DNA from: Crotophaga sulcirostris
Taxonomy: Eukaryota; Chordata; Aves; Cuculiformes; Crotophagidae
NCBI GenBank assembly: GCA_013397455.1
Contig: VYZB01000077.1
Location: 387,729 to 451,728, forward strand
DNA: 64,000 nt
Direction: 5' to 3'
Part shown: in pieces, positions 1 through 13,039 of the stretch
Numbering within the stretch: the stretch's first letter is position 1
Layout: every line of letters starts with the position of its first letter
Made by a program: the position numbers and the translations under genes
Notes under the pieces: generated by a model
The model's input: only the letters and a program-made list of their open reading frames with translations
Told to the model about the DNA's origin: nothing
The model's database searches: none

Positions 1-2688
1 CAGTGGAACAGAAAAAGAAAAGTGTATTGAACTGTCACCCTTAATCAAATTCTCAGCTTTAAATTAGCCTTGATTTGGTCCATGAGTTGTATCTTTCAAC
101 TGAGGAAGTAGCGTAATGTACTAATGTATATGGTGTTCTTGGATAGCAAAGACTGAATTTCTTTATAGTATTTTCTGTCCCTAGGCTTACAGCTCAACTG
201 TTTGAAATCAGGTGGTTTAAAAAGATCTAAAATCTGGAGTTAACCAAAAATGTTGCTAGATAAATATTTTTTTTGCTAAATTACTGAATTTGAACATTTA
301 GCTTGATCCAGGTCCCATCTGAGTCCTATGGGATTCATTCCATTGACAACACAGACTTTTTTCCATTTACACACTAACAAAGCAACAGTTCTGAATATTT
401 TCCAGGCAATTATTTACCTTGTGTCACATACTTAAAAGTTAAAAAGATGAAAAACACACCGGAATACATTAGTTTTATATTAAGAAATAAATTTTCATGT
501 ATATGAAAATATAATCTGGTTTTGTATTAACATTCTTTTTCATATATATGTATATATTTGTGTGCATTTATATGTGTATGAGAAAACTTATATAAAATGA
601 ATATTTTAGGAACTCAGCAATTATATTTCTTAAGCAAGTTATTTTGGCCTTTTTCATCTGGTCAGTATAGGCATTCTTGTATATTTTATTAATACATTAT
701 ATTGCGTCTAAATGGAAACACCTATATAATGGTATTAGTAAGACCACGTAAAGATTAAGGACCTTAGTAAGGTTAATTTAGCTATGTTTTACAGCTAGCA
801 TGTTGTAATACTTGGATAGCAATGTGCAAGATGGATTAAGATGCACCTTTAAAACAGAGTGGGAAACACTGCAGTGCGATGGAGGTGTTCAGCACTGATA
901 TGAAGCCCAGCTGTGTCCGAGAGCGGGAGTTCCTGACACTGGGCTCGTCCTAGCTCTGGTGCAAGCAGTGCAACTTCCTGTGGCTCAGTGTGGGGCCAGT
1001 GCCTCAAAAGCACCACTGCCGCCTTACAGGGTGAAGCACTAGTGGCAACTTTCAAGTGAGGTAATGTTGAAAAAAATTCTGAAATTATTACCTGGAATCT
1101 TAGAGTGGGAATAATGCTGGACTAGAACATAAAAATCCCATGCTGGCACATATGTTGTCTTACTCTGGGAAAATGTGGACAAAGTTGTCTGTTAATTTTC
1201 ATTTTGTGTCTTTTTATTGATATATACTGTGATAATTGTATTTACTGGGTGAAGTTGCCACGAAAGAGAGCTTAAAAAAAGAAATACAAGCCTAAGGAGA
1301 CCTCATTATAGTGTAACTGCAAAACTAAATAATGCAAGGGACATGACCTTGATAAAAAGAACTTTAATACAAAACACGTTGTAATAATATTAAGGTTGAA
1401 GGTTTCAACCCAGTAAAAATATAGTTATTACACCAAGAAGACCCTAACACTTCTACCTCAGCTCCCTTGTACTCAGGCTTAACACTTCTTCAACAAACAG
1501 TTTGATGTAATTGCACCTACTGAAAAAATATGTATTTGTATTGATTTTGAAGGTAATACATAGAGGTGCCTGCCAGATGCTCTAATGTCTCCTTATACAC
1601 ATTAACATGGAACAAAGATTAAATTAGGTAGCTCCTTCCGCCCGTCAAACAAAATAACTGAACCTTTTCCCAAATGAGGTCTCTAATTCCTGATAGACAT
1701 TGTCCAGACCAGTAAATGGTGCATACATGAAGAGATGGCTGTCTTAGCACTTCCAGTGCTGTGATTTGTTGGTGAATCCATCCTGACAGTAGAGCCTCAT
1801 AAAAGGAGATCTGTGTTTATGGAAAAATGAAGACAGAAGCAGAGCTAAAGAAAGGTAGAGCATTCAAAACTTCTTTTTTTTCCCCATATAATTGTACTTG
1901 CGGACAAGTACTTCAAAGGGCTTTTTTCTCATTGTCGTACTGAATATGTTTGTAAGGGAATGAATCAATGAATCTTTTCAGAACTGGTTAGATTTTGTGT
2001 GAGTTATAGTGACTCTTCGAATAATTCATTTCGGTACTGTTGGGAGGGACAGATGAGAGTTGTGGAGGCAAGACCGTGGCAGCCTTTCAAATGTACAGAA
2101 TATCAGTCACTTTGAGTTGTGTACTCTGGCAAAGTAAGAGTTGAGAGCAGGAATGCTGTCTGCAGCTAGGATAGTATTAAAATACAGACCTCTAAGACTG
2201 AAGTTTGGGGCCATACATGAACATACTATGTTTTAATGATAACAAAAATAAATACAAGTTGAAGTCATGTCATATAAACTTAATTTTGTATACATTGTGT
2301 AGAGAGGAATAACCAAAGCATAGTGGAGCTTCATGAATTGAAGTTATTTAGTATGTGAAGCACCATGAAAGGATATAAATCAGCAGCCTCAGTTTAAATA
2401 TGCATGATTGTTGCATATTGTGTTACTGTTGTATGAATCTTTTTGAAAATTTAGGTCTGCTGTATTTTCTGTGGAACACTGAATATGATGGTTAGATCTA
2501 CTTTATCTATTCAGGCTTAATTTTCAATCCTCAAGCAAGGTACTGACATTAATGCTTGTATAAATTTTATGAAAACCCATCTTCAATTAGCAGGAAAGCT
2601 GCACTGGTAGTAAGTATATTGCAGAGATACAAACATTAAGTTATATCCTTATAGGGTGATTTAACTGAATGTTAATTTTACTTAAAAG
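1..2688 (+). other. STAU2: STAU2 intron (5' part outside window)
   Basis: This is intronic sequence upstream of the first visible STAU2 exon. It is AT-rich with no exon that I can recognise; the preceding exon, which should encode the first half of dsRBD3, is not in the window. A GC-richer patch at about 850-1060 stands out from its surroundings and is reported separately. The intron ends in a weak acceptor: AG at 2687-2688 preceded by an A-interrupted pyrimidine tract. Intron status is inferred from the exon that follows. Confidence 0.8.
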
Positions 2689-2901
2689 GTGATTAAAGAA
2701 AGTGGACCTCCTCACATGAAGAGCTTTGTTACACGAGTTACAGTAGGAGAATTCACTGCAGAAGGAGAAGGCAACAGTAAGAAGCTCTCAAAGAAACGTG
2801 CTGCAATGGCTGTGCTACAAGAACTTAAGAAACTTCCACCTCTTCCTGTGATTGAAAAGCCAAAACTTTACTTTAAAAAACGTCCAAAAACAATATTGAA
2901 G
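2689..2901 (+). CDS. STAU2: STAU2 coding exon: C-terminal part of dsRBD3
   Basis: This 213-nt exon (71 codons, phase 0 at both ends) lies between AG at 2687-2688 and a GTATGT donor at 2902. The peptide starts [13 protein letters not shown] and ends KKRPKTILK. It carries the GPPHMK loop of a double-stranded-RNA-binding domain (residues 6-11) and the lysine-rich start of helix 2 (KK at 31-32, KK at 35-36, followed by RAA). In the family these contact the RNA minor groove and phosphate backbone; all are intact here. From family knowledge, dsRBD3 is a main RNA-binding domain of Staufen. The basic tail (KLYFKKRPK) separates STAU2 from STAU1. Staufen 2 binds structured mRNA 3' UTRs and acts in dendritic RNA transport and Staufen-mediated decay. 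GTG at 2689 is an internal Val codon, not a start. Skipping this exon would keep frame but break the domain. Confidence 0.95.
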
Positions 2902-5900
2902 GTATGTGTCTGCCTTTGGCAGAATTAAGAATGTTTGCTCAAAAAGTAACAGTTACTCAGATTTTTAATCATTAAAGGCTTATTTGTCACTTTCTGTTGA
3001 TACTGTTACTTGTTTGCCTGTGCTAATGTGCTGGTACTTCTAAAAATTCTGAGAACACTAAAATTCTCAAACATAACGTCTTGTAAAGTGCTCAGCTTAA
3101 AAACTGAGTTCACATCACTGAAGTCTTCAGGTATTTGATTCAAGTTTAGATTGGATATTAGGAAAAAACTCTTTACTGAAAGAGTGTTAAAGCATTGGAA
3201 CAGGCTGCCCAGGGAAGTGATGGAGTCACTATTCCTGGAGGTGTTCAAAAAATGTGTAGATGTGGTGCTTCAGAATATGGTTTAGGAGGAGTGGCGATGT
3301 TGGGCTAATGGTTGGACTTGATGATCTTAGAGGTCTTTTCCAATCTTAATGTTCCTATGATATAGTCTAGTAGAGGATCAAATCTTCCAAGCAACTCTGG
3401 AGCCATGTGAATTTTTAGCATAGTCTCCTCTGGGACGCCTTGCTGACACGTGGCAGTTCTCTCTCTCGTCTTTCTTCCATCAACAGTTTGAAGAGAGTGA
3501 GAGATATATGAAATAATAGGTGTACAGGGAAATGGTGCATGGTCCAGCTTCCTTCCCTTGTGGAGCTATATTTGGGAGTTTTGTGGCTTCAACTTCAATT
3601 TGTTTTGATTTTTCAAAGATTTGAAAGAAGGCCAAAAGTATGTTGACATCTCAACCTAGTGTGTCACTTGTCAAGCACCAATGGACAATGCTTTTTTTGT
3701 TTCACGTGCCTGTGGTAAGGTTAGCATGTGTTTGGTAGTACTCTTTAGCTCTCAAATATAAATAGAAAATTGACTTGAGACCAACCCATGGAGGACTTGT
3801 GGACTTTGAACCATTCTTCCTCTAAGACATGCTCTGTCTCAAAGGATATTAATATCCTTCTTGCTGCATTAATAAACCTTCCTTTAGAGGCTCTGGATTC
3901 TTATGAGCTGAAGCTTCTTTAATGGTACCTTTATTCTTGGTGGCAGTAGATTTATTGCTACATCTATAATTCAGTCAGTCTTTGTTGATTAACCCTGGTT
4001 TGTCTACTCATCCTAAATTCATACAAAATGGAAAGGCCATCTGAAGTAGTCTTACAGATGGTCTAACAAAAGCAGCCACACACTGTCCATATGTTTATGA
4101 AGAATCACTACCAGTCTTAGTATGAAAAACTAATCAGATTAAGTTGTCATCTGTTCAGTGCAAAAGGTAAGGCTTTGGAGGTGGCCAAAATCTTTCATGT
4201 TTCATTTTATTTTAGGAAGTAGTATTTTGTGAGGAGGTAGTTTAACTCTTTAGGCATGGTTTTCTATTGTCTAGCATGTTTTGAGTAGTCATTTACCCCT
4301 ATCCAAAATTATGTCATATGAGTTATTTGTAAGAGCACATTAATAGCGTTTCAGACGAATTTTAGGTCAGTGTAAATAGCACTGGAAATCTGCACATATT
4401 CTGTCTGGTGTTACAGAGTCACTTTTGCCCCATAATACACCAGTCATGAACCTCAAGACTACTGGAAATGTCAGGAAATCTTCGTGTTCAAAACTTGTGC
4501 TTTGGAAACACTAAATATTGCTTGAATTCAGTCCTCATGGAGATTTACATTCACAGATTTTAAAAATAAGTAAATAAGTACTTAGTTTGAATAAAAAGTG
4601 TGGCATTTAGATATCTGTGTACTGAGTACACAGAGTGCCGAACTTCATAGGAGCAGCCAACAGAAAAGCCACCCACTTTGGAGAGTGCAAAACTGAGTTT
4701 GGAAAATGTACAAAGGGCTTCGTTGGGTCTGACTCATTTTGCTAAGTTTTGCTCTAAAAAGATGCTATGGGTATAATAACAGATTACCACTTAATATTCA
4801 CTGTTACAATCTTTAATTGAATTATCCAGAGTTGACTATGTTAGAAAGAAATGTTAATTGTCAAGGTAACCTGGATGTATAGAAGGTTTTTAGTTTTTGA
4901 ATATCCAAACTTCTGAAATGTTTTTAGTCTGCCCATTTCATTCAAAACGTGACAATGATAACTTCTCTTTACTTGTATATATGTATTTATAAGAGTATAT
5001 CTTATGGCCTGCACTTTTTTTAGCCTGGTCTGTGTTTTGTCTTTCTCTGGCGCCTTGCCCACATGCAGCTGCCCTTGTGCATGACATTGCCTTAATTCTA
5101 TCACCTACATCTTCTCTAACCAGTCCAGCAGTTACTCTATGTAGGATTCGCTGCACAGCTTTCTTGATACAATATCCCTCTCTGTTCTTTGCCTTCAGTT
5201 GCTGATCATCTCTTTAGGTTCTTGTTCTTATTTGTGAAGCTCAAACAAGCATGACTGCTGATCTTGCAAGTGGCTGTATGAAAAGGAAATATCTCAGTAG
5301 TGTAAAAACAATCTATATTCAAATGCCATTTAGACCAACAAATTCATTCTTTATGTTATGGCATATAAATCAGTTAAATATGAGTTCAGCTAAATATTTT
5401 GGGGGTCTTAATTTTTTCTCCTTATGATCTACAAACAAATATTTTTATAGCTGTTTGGTTTGAGAGAGCATTTGCCATGTGAGTAGTAACATATAAAAAG
5501 GATTTCAGAAACAGTTGCAAGGGCTATAGTTTTTCACCTCTCTGTGTAATCTTGGGCAGGCCAGTCTTTAAATCCTTTTGGTTTTCCCCCATCAGACCAG
5601 TTTCCCCACCAGCCATACATTCTGACACATTTTTTTGTGGCTTACTATCTGTTAAGCATTTGAAATACTTTGTGGGTGGCTGACAATATGCAACATTTCT
5701 TACCACTGAAGATACTCCTCTCTAGCTTTGCTACATAAAAGGATTTTGAGGATGTGTTCCTATGACATGCAAACAGAGAAAACCTTCTGTGTTGTGGGAT
5801 GGAAGGAGGAGTGCTGAGAAGGATGGCAGGAAGGTTGAGAGAGGCAGTGTCTTTGTTATATGGCAGATATTTTTTTATACCCATGTAAATCCCACCTCTT

Positions 5901-6308
5901 CTTAGTGTACTGCGTGTTCCAGCATTGTAGCAACCTGTTTTAAGGGGTTAGAGGAACAAGTTGTAGAAACAAGGCAATGAGATATAATTGATTGATGAGT
6001 CTGCTAATTTTCATATATCCCTATAGGAGCTCCATAGATAGATGAAGGTATTAGTAACTTACAGATGCAAGGTATGCACACTACCTCCAACTCTGGCAGA
6101 CAAGAGGTGCGTAATTTTTGCCACAATTTTGAGCCTGAGGATTTTTATCTTCTGTCTTATGACCAGAAGATGGGAAGAAATTTACTACTTAATCTCTCAA
6201 AGCAAGTATTAAAGAAGAGGTAACCCTAGCAAATGGGTTATTGAAACAGTGTAATAATTGTGAGGGTGTATGTTGAAATAATGGTTCTTTCTTTTAAACC
6301 TGTTTTAG
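2902..6308 (+). other. STAU2: STAU2 intron (3407 bp)
   Basis: GT at 2902-2903 and AG at 6307-6308 bound this intron. It contains a CR1 fragment near its start (3141-3362); the rest is AT-rich unique-looking sequence in which I recognise no other gene or repeat. Failure to splice would add eight residues after residue 71 of the exon and then stop at 2926-2928. Confidence 0.85.
3141..3362 (+). repeat. CR1 LINE fragment, 3' end
   Basis: This is the 3'-terminal part of a Chicken Repeat 1 LINE in + orientation. It shows the landmarks of the CR1 3' region in order: a TTTAGATTGGATATTAGG stretch, the block encoding a [12 protein letters not shown] peptide (GGAACAGGCTGCCCAGGGA at about 3197), the CCTGGAGGTGTTCAAA block, GGTTGGACTTGATGATCTTAGAGG and a decayed terminal CCTATGAT at about 3354-3361. 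It is 5'-truncated, as most CR1 copies are, and clearly diverged. Open frames across it, including a - strand frame at 3006-3248, are by-products. Confidence 0.9.
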
Positions 6309-6446
6309 ACTGGACCAGAATATGGTCAAGGAATGAATCCCATCAGTCGACTGGCTCAGATCCAACAGGCAAAGAAGGAGAAGGAGCCAGAGTATGTTCT
6401 TCTTTCAGAGAGAGGAATGCCTCGCCGTCGAGAGTTTGTTATGCAG
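6309..6446 (+). CDS. STAU2: STAU2 coding exon: inter-domain linker and start of dsRBD4
   Basis: This 138-nt exon (46 codons, phase 0/0) follows AG at 6307-6308 and ends at a GTATTG donor at 6447, which is weaker than its neighbours. The peptide begins [20 protein letters not shown] (residues 1-20), continues with a lysine-rich stretch (KKEKE at 22-26) and ends [23 protein letters not shown] is the first helix of dsRBD4; GMPRRREF is its loop and next strand. From the literature on the family, the basic residues around here act as a nuclear localisation signal in STAU2, and KKEKE and RRR are compatible with that. The sequence is very close to vertebrate STAU2 as I remember it. A longer open frame at 6260-6601 crosses the exon in a different frame and is not the coding frame. 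Confidence 0.95.
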
Positions 6447-9400
6447 GTATTGTCTGCTGTTGTGTTAAAGATAATGCCTTTGCCATGTTATGTTCAAACT
6501 CAAGCAAAATAGTGGCACAATATGAAGTAGATCCCTCTGTGTTTAGCTCTTTGCTTTATGGTCAGTTGTACAAGAAAAATATGAAATACAGTAACAGCTA
6601 GTTTGAACTTTCTTCTTTCTCTTTGAAACAAATGGCAATTGGCAAATAAGTTACATGCCTTCTGGATGCTTTTCTTTCAGTGCTTTTTTTAAGTTTTTCA
6701 TATTCTTCCTATTTTTATTTCACCTGGTGGTTACTGTCTTTATCCTTGATGTTACTGTTGCTTTATGATTTATTTAGTTTTACTTGCCTTCTTGAAAAAA
6801 AAAATGAATGAATTATGTTTGAATGAGTATTTCCATCTTACCAAGCATTTTGGTTTAAAGAAAGCTTTGTAAATCTTGTAAGGATTCCTTTCAGATTTTT
6901 GGTTTCTTTGTGGCTTTGTTCATATCTCAAATACCACACAAAAAGCTTTCCATCGCGTGTTTTAGCCTTTCCAGTTAAATGCTTTGGATCTAATACAGTA
7001 GATCATTAATATTTCTTTAATTTTTAAATTAAGAACATTCACAAAGATTTGATGTAACTATGATATTTTGTTAGATAGCACAACAGCAGGTTAAGAAAGA
7101 TCAGGAACGGGAAAGAATTCTTTTCTCTTGTGTTTTCACTCAGGGGTAATTTTGTGCCGGACAATTCAGAATAGCATACCTGAACGTGTTTTGACTTGTT
7201 GTCTACAAACCACACCAAACTGTCACTTCTGATCACAAGCAGAATTTATGACATTCCAGCACCTCCTTCTACAGAAAATTAGTTATGTTTTCACTTAGAT
7301 TTAAGTCCCTCCATGTCTATCAAGATAGGCCAGCAGTCTTCATTTCCTTGGACCTCAGTGGACTTTCATGATGATTTATTATTTTTTCTCTCTGACGAAA
7401 AAAGGTTATTCGGTTCCTTTTGTTACAGAATCTGATTGATGAGTATAAAATTGGATTTCGAACTTTTTTTGCTATGTGAAAGTATTTGAAAAAGAATGAT
7501 CCTATCACAGACCATCACTTTTCCCTTGCTTAGATCTTCATAAGAGTATCCACAGTTGGAGAGGGTTGTGTGAGTCATCAGAAGAGCACTGCATAGTGTA
7601 GTCCAGTATGAAAAGATGGGCTGAAAATTTGCTTTTCCATTGGAGGAGTCTCAATTATGGCAAAATCTTTGGTTTGAGTTAAAAAAAAAAAATCTTAAAA
7701 AAACAGTGAATATGTAGAAGATTCCCTTGCATAGGAAGCTTCTGAAAGAAAGATTTGAAGAAATTCCATGTATCAGTTGCTTTGCTGTGTATACTTTTAA
7801 ACTCTGTAGTCTCATTTTTACCGTTTTGTGATATTTTCACACTAAAATCATACTACTGTTTCTCCTACCTTCAGAAAGTCTCAGTGGATTCATTATAACA
7901 TGCAAAAAAACTTATCAGAATAAAAAGCCTTTGTATAAACTACTTAAACAATGTTTTCATTTAATTTAATTGAATGTGGAAGTAAAATATCCAGAGATAA
8001 TATGTTCATTTTTAACTGTCACACAAAGAGCAAGTTTAGATGTGATGAAATGGATCCAATTACTTGTCCTGACCACTAGATAAACAGAAGAAAACCTCTG
8101 ATGACATTGGTTGGTGTTCTGTTCCCAAAGTTAATTTCAGAAGGCTCTTTCTCTTTGTAGTCAAACCTTTAATCCTTGATAGAGGTTATAATAATAGCTT
8201 AAACCAGTTTTACAGGTCTGAGAAATAGCAACATGTTGATTTATTGTGAGCTGTGTTATAAATTATCATTTTGTCTTGTCCCATTAAAGTCTTTCAATTT
8301 TATTGCATGTAAACTTTTAGCAGATTGGCTGTTTTCTAATTGCAGAGCTGCATAGAAGATAAGATTTTTGTTTCAAGATCATTAATATCTCTGTTTTAGG
8401 TAGCCAGATATTTTTGTTTAATTATACATGTATTTTGAAGAGACATTCATGACCATGATTATTTATTTACAATCTCTTCTTTGTATTTAGAATTAATAGA
8501 CATGAGTAAAGAAATAAGAACACTTTTAAGGAAGTATCCATGATAATTTGAGGAAAGTGATTAATTATTTAATAACATAAATTACTTAATGACATTTATT
8601 ATTTATTTGACAATTGTGTGCCTGTTTTTACAATGTTTTTAAAATTCCTTCCAGACTGTTAAAGTTTATTTTATGCAAATTGCCTCAGCTATTTTATTAT
8701 TTGATTTTATTTTGGTCTCCATGATTTTGAAACCATACACTATTTTTAGAGATAATTTTGCAAATAAAATAACTTAAAGGACAGAGTGAAATATAGCTAT
8801 CAACAAACTATAAATGTTACACAAGTGAAGAACAGTGATGGTGCTAATGTCACAGACCAGGCACATATAGCTTCAGTAGTTTAAGAATGGTACCAAACCC
8901 AAGGTATATGTTAAAGCCTCCCTCTTTATGGGTGTCTGTTGTCTATAATTTGGCTTTATTTTGAGCTTCTAGTTTCATGGAAGACATCTTGTTTGTCAGA
9001 AAGCCTTTGTGCAGTACAGACTACAGGTTCAATGAGGAGCTTTCTTTCCAAAGATTATTTTGATAAAAGGTTGTCAGGTGTAAATGCGGAAAAGAAGGCA
9101 GCTCCAACTCCCATGTTCCTTGCAGTGCAACAAAATTGATGGAATGTGAACATGGGTTTCATCTTCCTTTAGAAACCACTCTCATTTAACTCTCCAGGTC
9201 ATTGTTTGTCTCTCCATTGTTCTGAGATGATGCTGGATAGCCGCTGCAGGCAAGAGGAAGAGGAAGTCCAGACTCTGTAGCGTTTACTATGCTAAGAAAG
9301 AGGGAGGGAACAAGAGTGGGGGTGAAGTTCAGCAGGGATAATGGAATTGTCACAGAGGCTGGTGGAAGAGAGTGTCAACTGTGTATGCTCTGAGATACAG

Positions 9401-9621
9401 AAGAATGTAGCTCTTTTTCGGAAGGTCTGTAAACTCTTGTCAAATGTAAACAAGCTCCTCTGTCTGAAATAGTGTTGTAGTCTCCTGCTCTATTCTTACT
9501 TTGCCAAGATTGCATCTTCATCAAAGAGCTGAAGGTTGTTAGTAGATCAGCAAGATTATTACGTGGTGATATTAAGGAGTCTTGCATTTATCATGGTTAT
9601 GATCAATGTTTTTTTTTTAAG
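6447..9621 (+). other. STAU2: STAU2 intron (3175 bp)
   Basis: This intron is bounded by GT at 6447-6448 and AG at 9620-9621; the acceptor sits directly after a long T run. The sequence is AT-rich throughout. I recognise no dispersed repeat, RNA gene or additional exon in it. Confidence 0.85.
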
Positions 9622-9753
9622 GTAAAAGTAGGCAATGAGATTACTACTGGAACCGGCCCAAACAAGAAAATAGCTAAAAGAAATGCAGCAGAAGCAATGT
9701 TGCTACAACTGGGTTACAAAGCCTCTACTCCTCTTCAGGACCAGCCAGAAAAG
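9622..9753 (+). CDS. STAU2: STAU2 coding exon: C-terminal part of dsRBD4
   Basis: This 132-nt exon (44 codons, phase 0/0) starts after a T-run acceptor (AG at 9620-9621) and ends at a GTGAGA donor at 9754. It begins VKVGNEITTGTGPNKKIAKR, followed by NAAEAMLLQLGY, the classic dsRBD C-terminal helix with its basic N-cap (KK at residues 15-16, KR at 19-20) and the Ala-Ala pair (22-23). It completes dsRBD4 begun in the exon at 6309. The remaining residues (KASTPLQDQPEK) start the linker toward the C-terminal region. All the residues that usually make dsRNA contact in helix 2 are present, so the domain looks functional. The exon could be skipped without a frame change, but that would destroy dsRBD4. 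Confidence 0.96.
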
Positions 9754-12700
9754 GTGAGAACCAGTTGTTGATGACTGCTTTTACCCTTGTCTAGATTGTT
9801 TAGCTGTATCAGCTAATCACTTAGTAAGAACAGAAGCTTAAACTTGTGCACGCCCTGTTTTAGGAGGTTGATTGTCAGTGACCAGCCTTCGTTTAGCTAA
9901 AGCTCTATAGATACAACTAGTAGTAAGTGCAGCCTCTCCTCCTGTAGGAGTAATTAAGAACAGAAATGTAGTTCCAGAGGATAGTGTGCGTGCAAAAGCG
10001 TACATCTTAGTGGTATACAAGTGTGCTCTTAACAGAATATGTGGAGGCTAGATGGTGTTCCTACTGAGAACACACTGTGCAGTTATAGACATTTTAAAAA
10101 AGGCTTAGGATAGTGTCAAATAATAATTCATTTTCACCCAGAATGCTAAGACTTTTCTGTTGTAGAAGATACTTTCTACCAGTTTCAACTTTTTTCTTTA
10201 CTGCCAATTTGACCAAAGAGCTTTTTGAAAAACAAAGAAAAACAGGAAAGTCAACTTTTTTTTTCTAATAGGGAAGCATAGGTTTTCATTCTTGGATTTC
10301 AAATTGGCTGAACTGTTTTTATTCAGTAATTTTCAGAGATAAAGACTGAAAAAATTCAACCCACAACATAGTTGCTTTGTAGAGCTCTGCACAGTGGAAA
10401 CTTGTGGTTACATTGAAATCCTTAAAAATTGAGTGGCTAAAAAGAGGTGCTGCTGCTTGATTTCCCTATGTTTATTTAACTGTTGCTTACAAGTGCATAG
10501 TCTTTAAAAAAACAGGTTTAATTACATACTTGTAGACGTAGATATGTTATAATTGATGGAATAACATACAATGTTCTAGTATTATTCTGAACACAATGAG
10601 CAAACATTATACCGTATCCAAAAAATGTGGACTACTCAAATTTTATGTAGTGGGAGTAGTTAAGATCATACACAAATTTTTATAGCTTTATTGGTGTTAA
10701 GGACTTAAACTATCTCAAACATCTGGCTTTATCCTCTGTATATAACAGACTGAACATATTTAAAGCAGATATACAAATTAGTTTGTGTAGATGGAAGCAT
10801 TTTAATTCTCAAACTAAACTGTGCTGAAGAAGAAATAGCCCTTAGATCTCTACCAATTTGAACATTGCGAAATTCCTTCCATACAAATTGCACAACAAAG
10901 ATGTACAATTAGAAAATACTTGTTTCTCTCTTTGAATCCAAAAGAAGGCCCAGTGTAGATTAGCTGACATACCAGATTGGCATCACAAGTTTTCACTTGT
11001 GTTGATTTTCATGCTTCGCAAAGGAAACTTCTCTTTCCTCTACCCCAACCATTCCCCAAGTCATTTCAGTCCCCTTCCTCCTCCCTTAAAAAAAAAGGCA
11101 AAACCAAGTTCAGTGTTTTTCCTGAACCCTGGTGCTTAAAATATAACTGTATTCCTTGTTTTAATGAAGACGTAAGAGTGTTACACGAGCCATACACGGT
11201 GCTGATGGCAGCACAAGTAAGTAGGCAATTGAGATAATCTGAAAAAGTAAAGGCTCTGCCCTTTTCTGAGGTAATCCGGTTCCTCAAAGAAATCAGTCAT
11301 GGTTGTGCAGAGACCTGAGGAGAGCAATCTGAAAGTGCCCTGAAGACTTTTTGCAGCTATCCGAATTTTAGTTCTGTAGATTAAAATGAAGAGTTATAAT
11401 GTCTTCATTTTTTCATATTTCCATATTTTCATTTCTTCTTGCAACTTTTATTCTCTTAGAGAAAAGAAAACCAGAGTAGATTGCATTCGTGTATTCATGC
11501 GTTCGTGCAGTGTTAAGGATAACTTACAGACAGATGAAGTCTTTTTAAATTCCCCATTATGATCAAGTTAATATTAACAGTTAAAGAGAGTAATGAGGAG
11601 AGTTGGAAATATTCTTCTCATATTGTAGCACTGTGCTCCTACTGATTTTCAGATCATGTTACGGATGCACAGTATGGATTCATGACAAAACTATGCTGTT
11701 GTAACAGCAGTAAGCGCAAAGTTATTTATTGATTGCTTATTCATTTGAAGGACTGTCATCTTCCATGTTTTCCAATATACATATTATCTGCTTCATAATG
11801 TGAATAAAAGGAGTTGTGTAAAGTTAAAGTGCATGGAAGTCAGTGACCAGTTTGAGAGCCAGCTCTAATACCTATCCTCCCTTTCCACTAAATATCTCCC
11901 ACTGTTACTGAATGTTGCCTAGGCTATAAGCACGTTGGGATGTACACGATGAGGAAAGGCAGGAAAACACTGGAATAGCTACTTTGCCTAGTGTGCTCTT
12001 TCCCAAGGAAAACATATCATCTAGTAGTCTGCATTACAACATGACAGTAACCTAAATAGCCTTAATGCAACCTCTGAGATGCAGATGCACATTTAAGCTG
12101 CCTGATTCTCCTTCATGTCCCTTCCACTTTCCAATCAACCCTGTTTTCCAGAGCAAACAATTACGACTTTGTCATGACATATAAGCTGCTTGTTGTGGGG
12201 TTCTCTCTTTGCACGTTAAATCCCAGTGAAATCTGAAAAGGATCATTTTTTTCACATTCATTGACCTCGTTGTCAACAGCTCCTAGCTCATGAGCAAGCT
12301 TGGATTTGTTTATCCACGTTTACATGTAAATCTAGAACACTACTGTCTTATTTACTGTGTAGACTTCAGGAATGGCCTCATTTTGAACTTCTGTGTTAAT
12401 TGCTCCCTTTTTCTCTTTCGGAGTAATACCCAGTGTTAAATATAATAAAATTAATTCGAACACAATTAGCTTCATGAGAAAAGTCTATATAATAAAATAA
12501 TGTAAAATCACGGCCTTTTTTTGCTTCCACTTCAGTAACTACATGAATTCCTAGCAAGTAAATATTTTAAAAGTACCCCCAAAGTACTTTGTAGTGTTTA
12601 TGCATTCTTTCATAGGCAGATATTAGGATCTTGGTTTAGAATGTAATTTCTCTGTTGTCTGTGTATGTTTTCAGTCAAGAGCTGCTTAAAACATTTGATT

Positions 12701-12978
12701 TTAAGTCTGATTTGGTAACATATTAAGTTGAGCCTAATCCTTGGGGAAACATTTATATTTCAGTATTAGGCAATAGTTGTTAATGTTTATTCACAAGCGT
12801 ACATTCCTCAAATAACCTATTTTAGAAAAAATTAAGATATGTTAGCAAAGGTTTGTGAGCAGATGTGGCAATCCCAAGTCATCATTTCTAGAATCATTCA
12901 ACTAAGTTCATAAACATGAATGCTCTGTTTAAGGAGTAATTTGTACTTTACTTATTTGTCTTTTTCTACCTGTTTCAG
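9754..12978 (+). other. STAU2: STAU2 intron (3225 bp)
   Basis: GT at 9754-9755 and AG at 12977-12978 bound this intron, with a good polypyrimidine tract before the acceptor. It is AT-rich, with a pyrimidine-rich stretch near 11030-11080. I see no recognisable repeat, RNA gene or alternative exon. Small open frames around 10977-11287 on both strands are the length expected by chance. Confidence 0.85.
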
Positions 12979-13039
12979 CTTGGAGAAAACAAGAGTTGGA
13001 ATGGCCAAAATGTTGGGTTTCCAGAGCCAACGAGTAACA
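12979..13039 (+). CDS. STAU2: STAU2 short linker exon (61 nt)
   Basis: This 61-nt exon encodes LGENKSWNGQNVGFPEPTSN plus the first base of a Thr codon that is completed by the next exon. It lies after CCTGTTTCAG (AG at 12977-12978) and ends at a consensus GTAAGT donor at 13040. It is the linker between dsRBD4 and the C-terminal region; the FPEPT motif is shared with STAU2 of other vertebrates as I recall it. Because 61 is not a multiple of three, leaving it out would shift the frame and meet TAA at 25967-25969 in the next exon. Inclusion is therefore required for a full-length protein, and skipping would be expected to trigger nonsense-mediated decay. Confidence 0.93.

Noticed and set aside
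6260..6601. 113-codon + strand open frame covering the exon at 6309-6446
   Set aside because: It is in a different frame from the STAU2 coding frame and reads through both splice sites. The real peptide is given by the phase-0 frame between 6309 and 6446.
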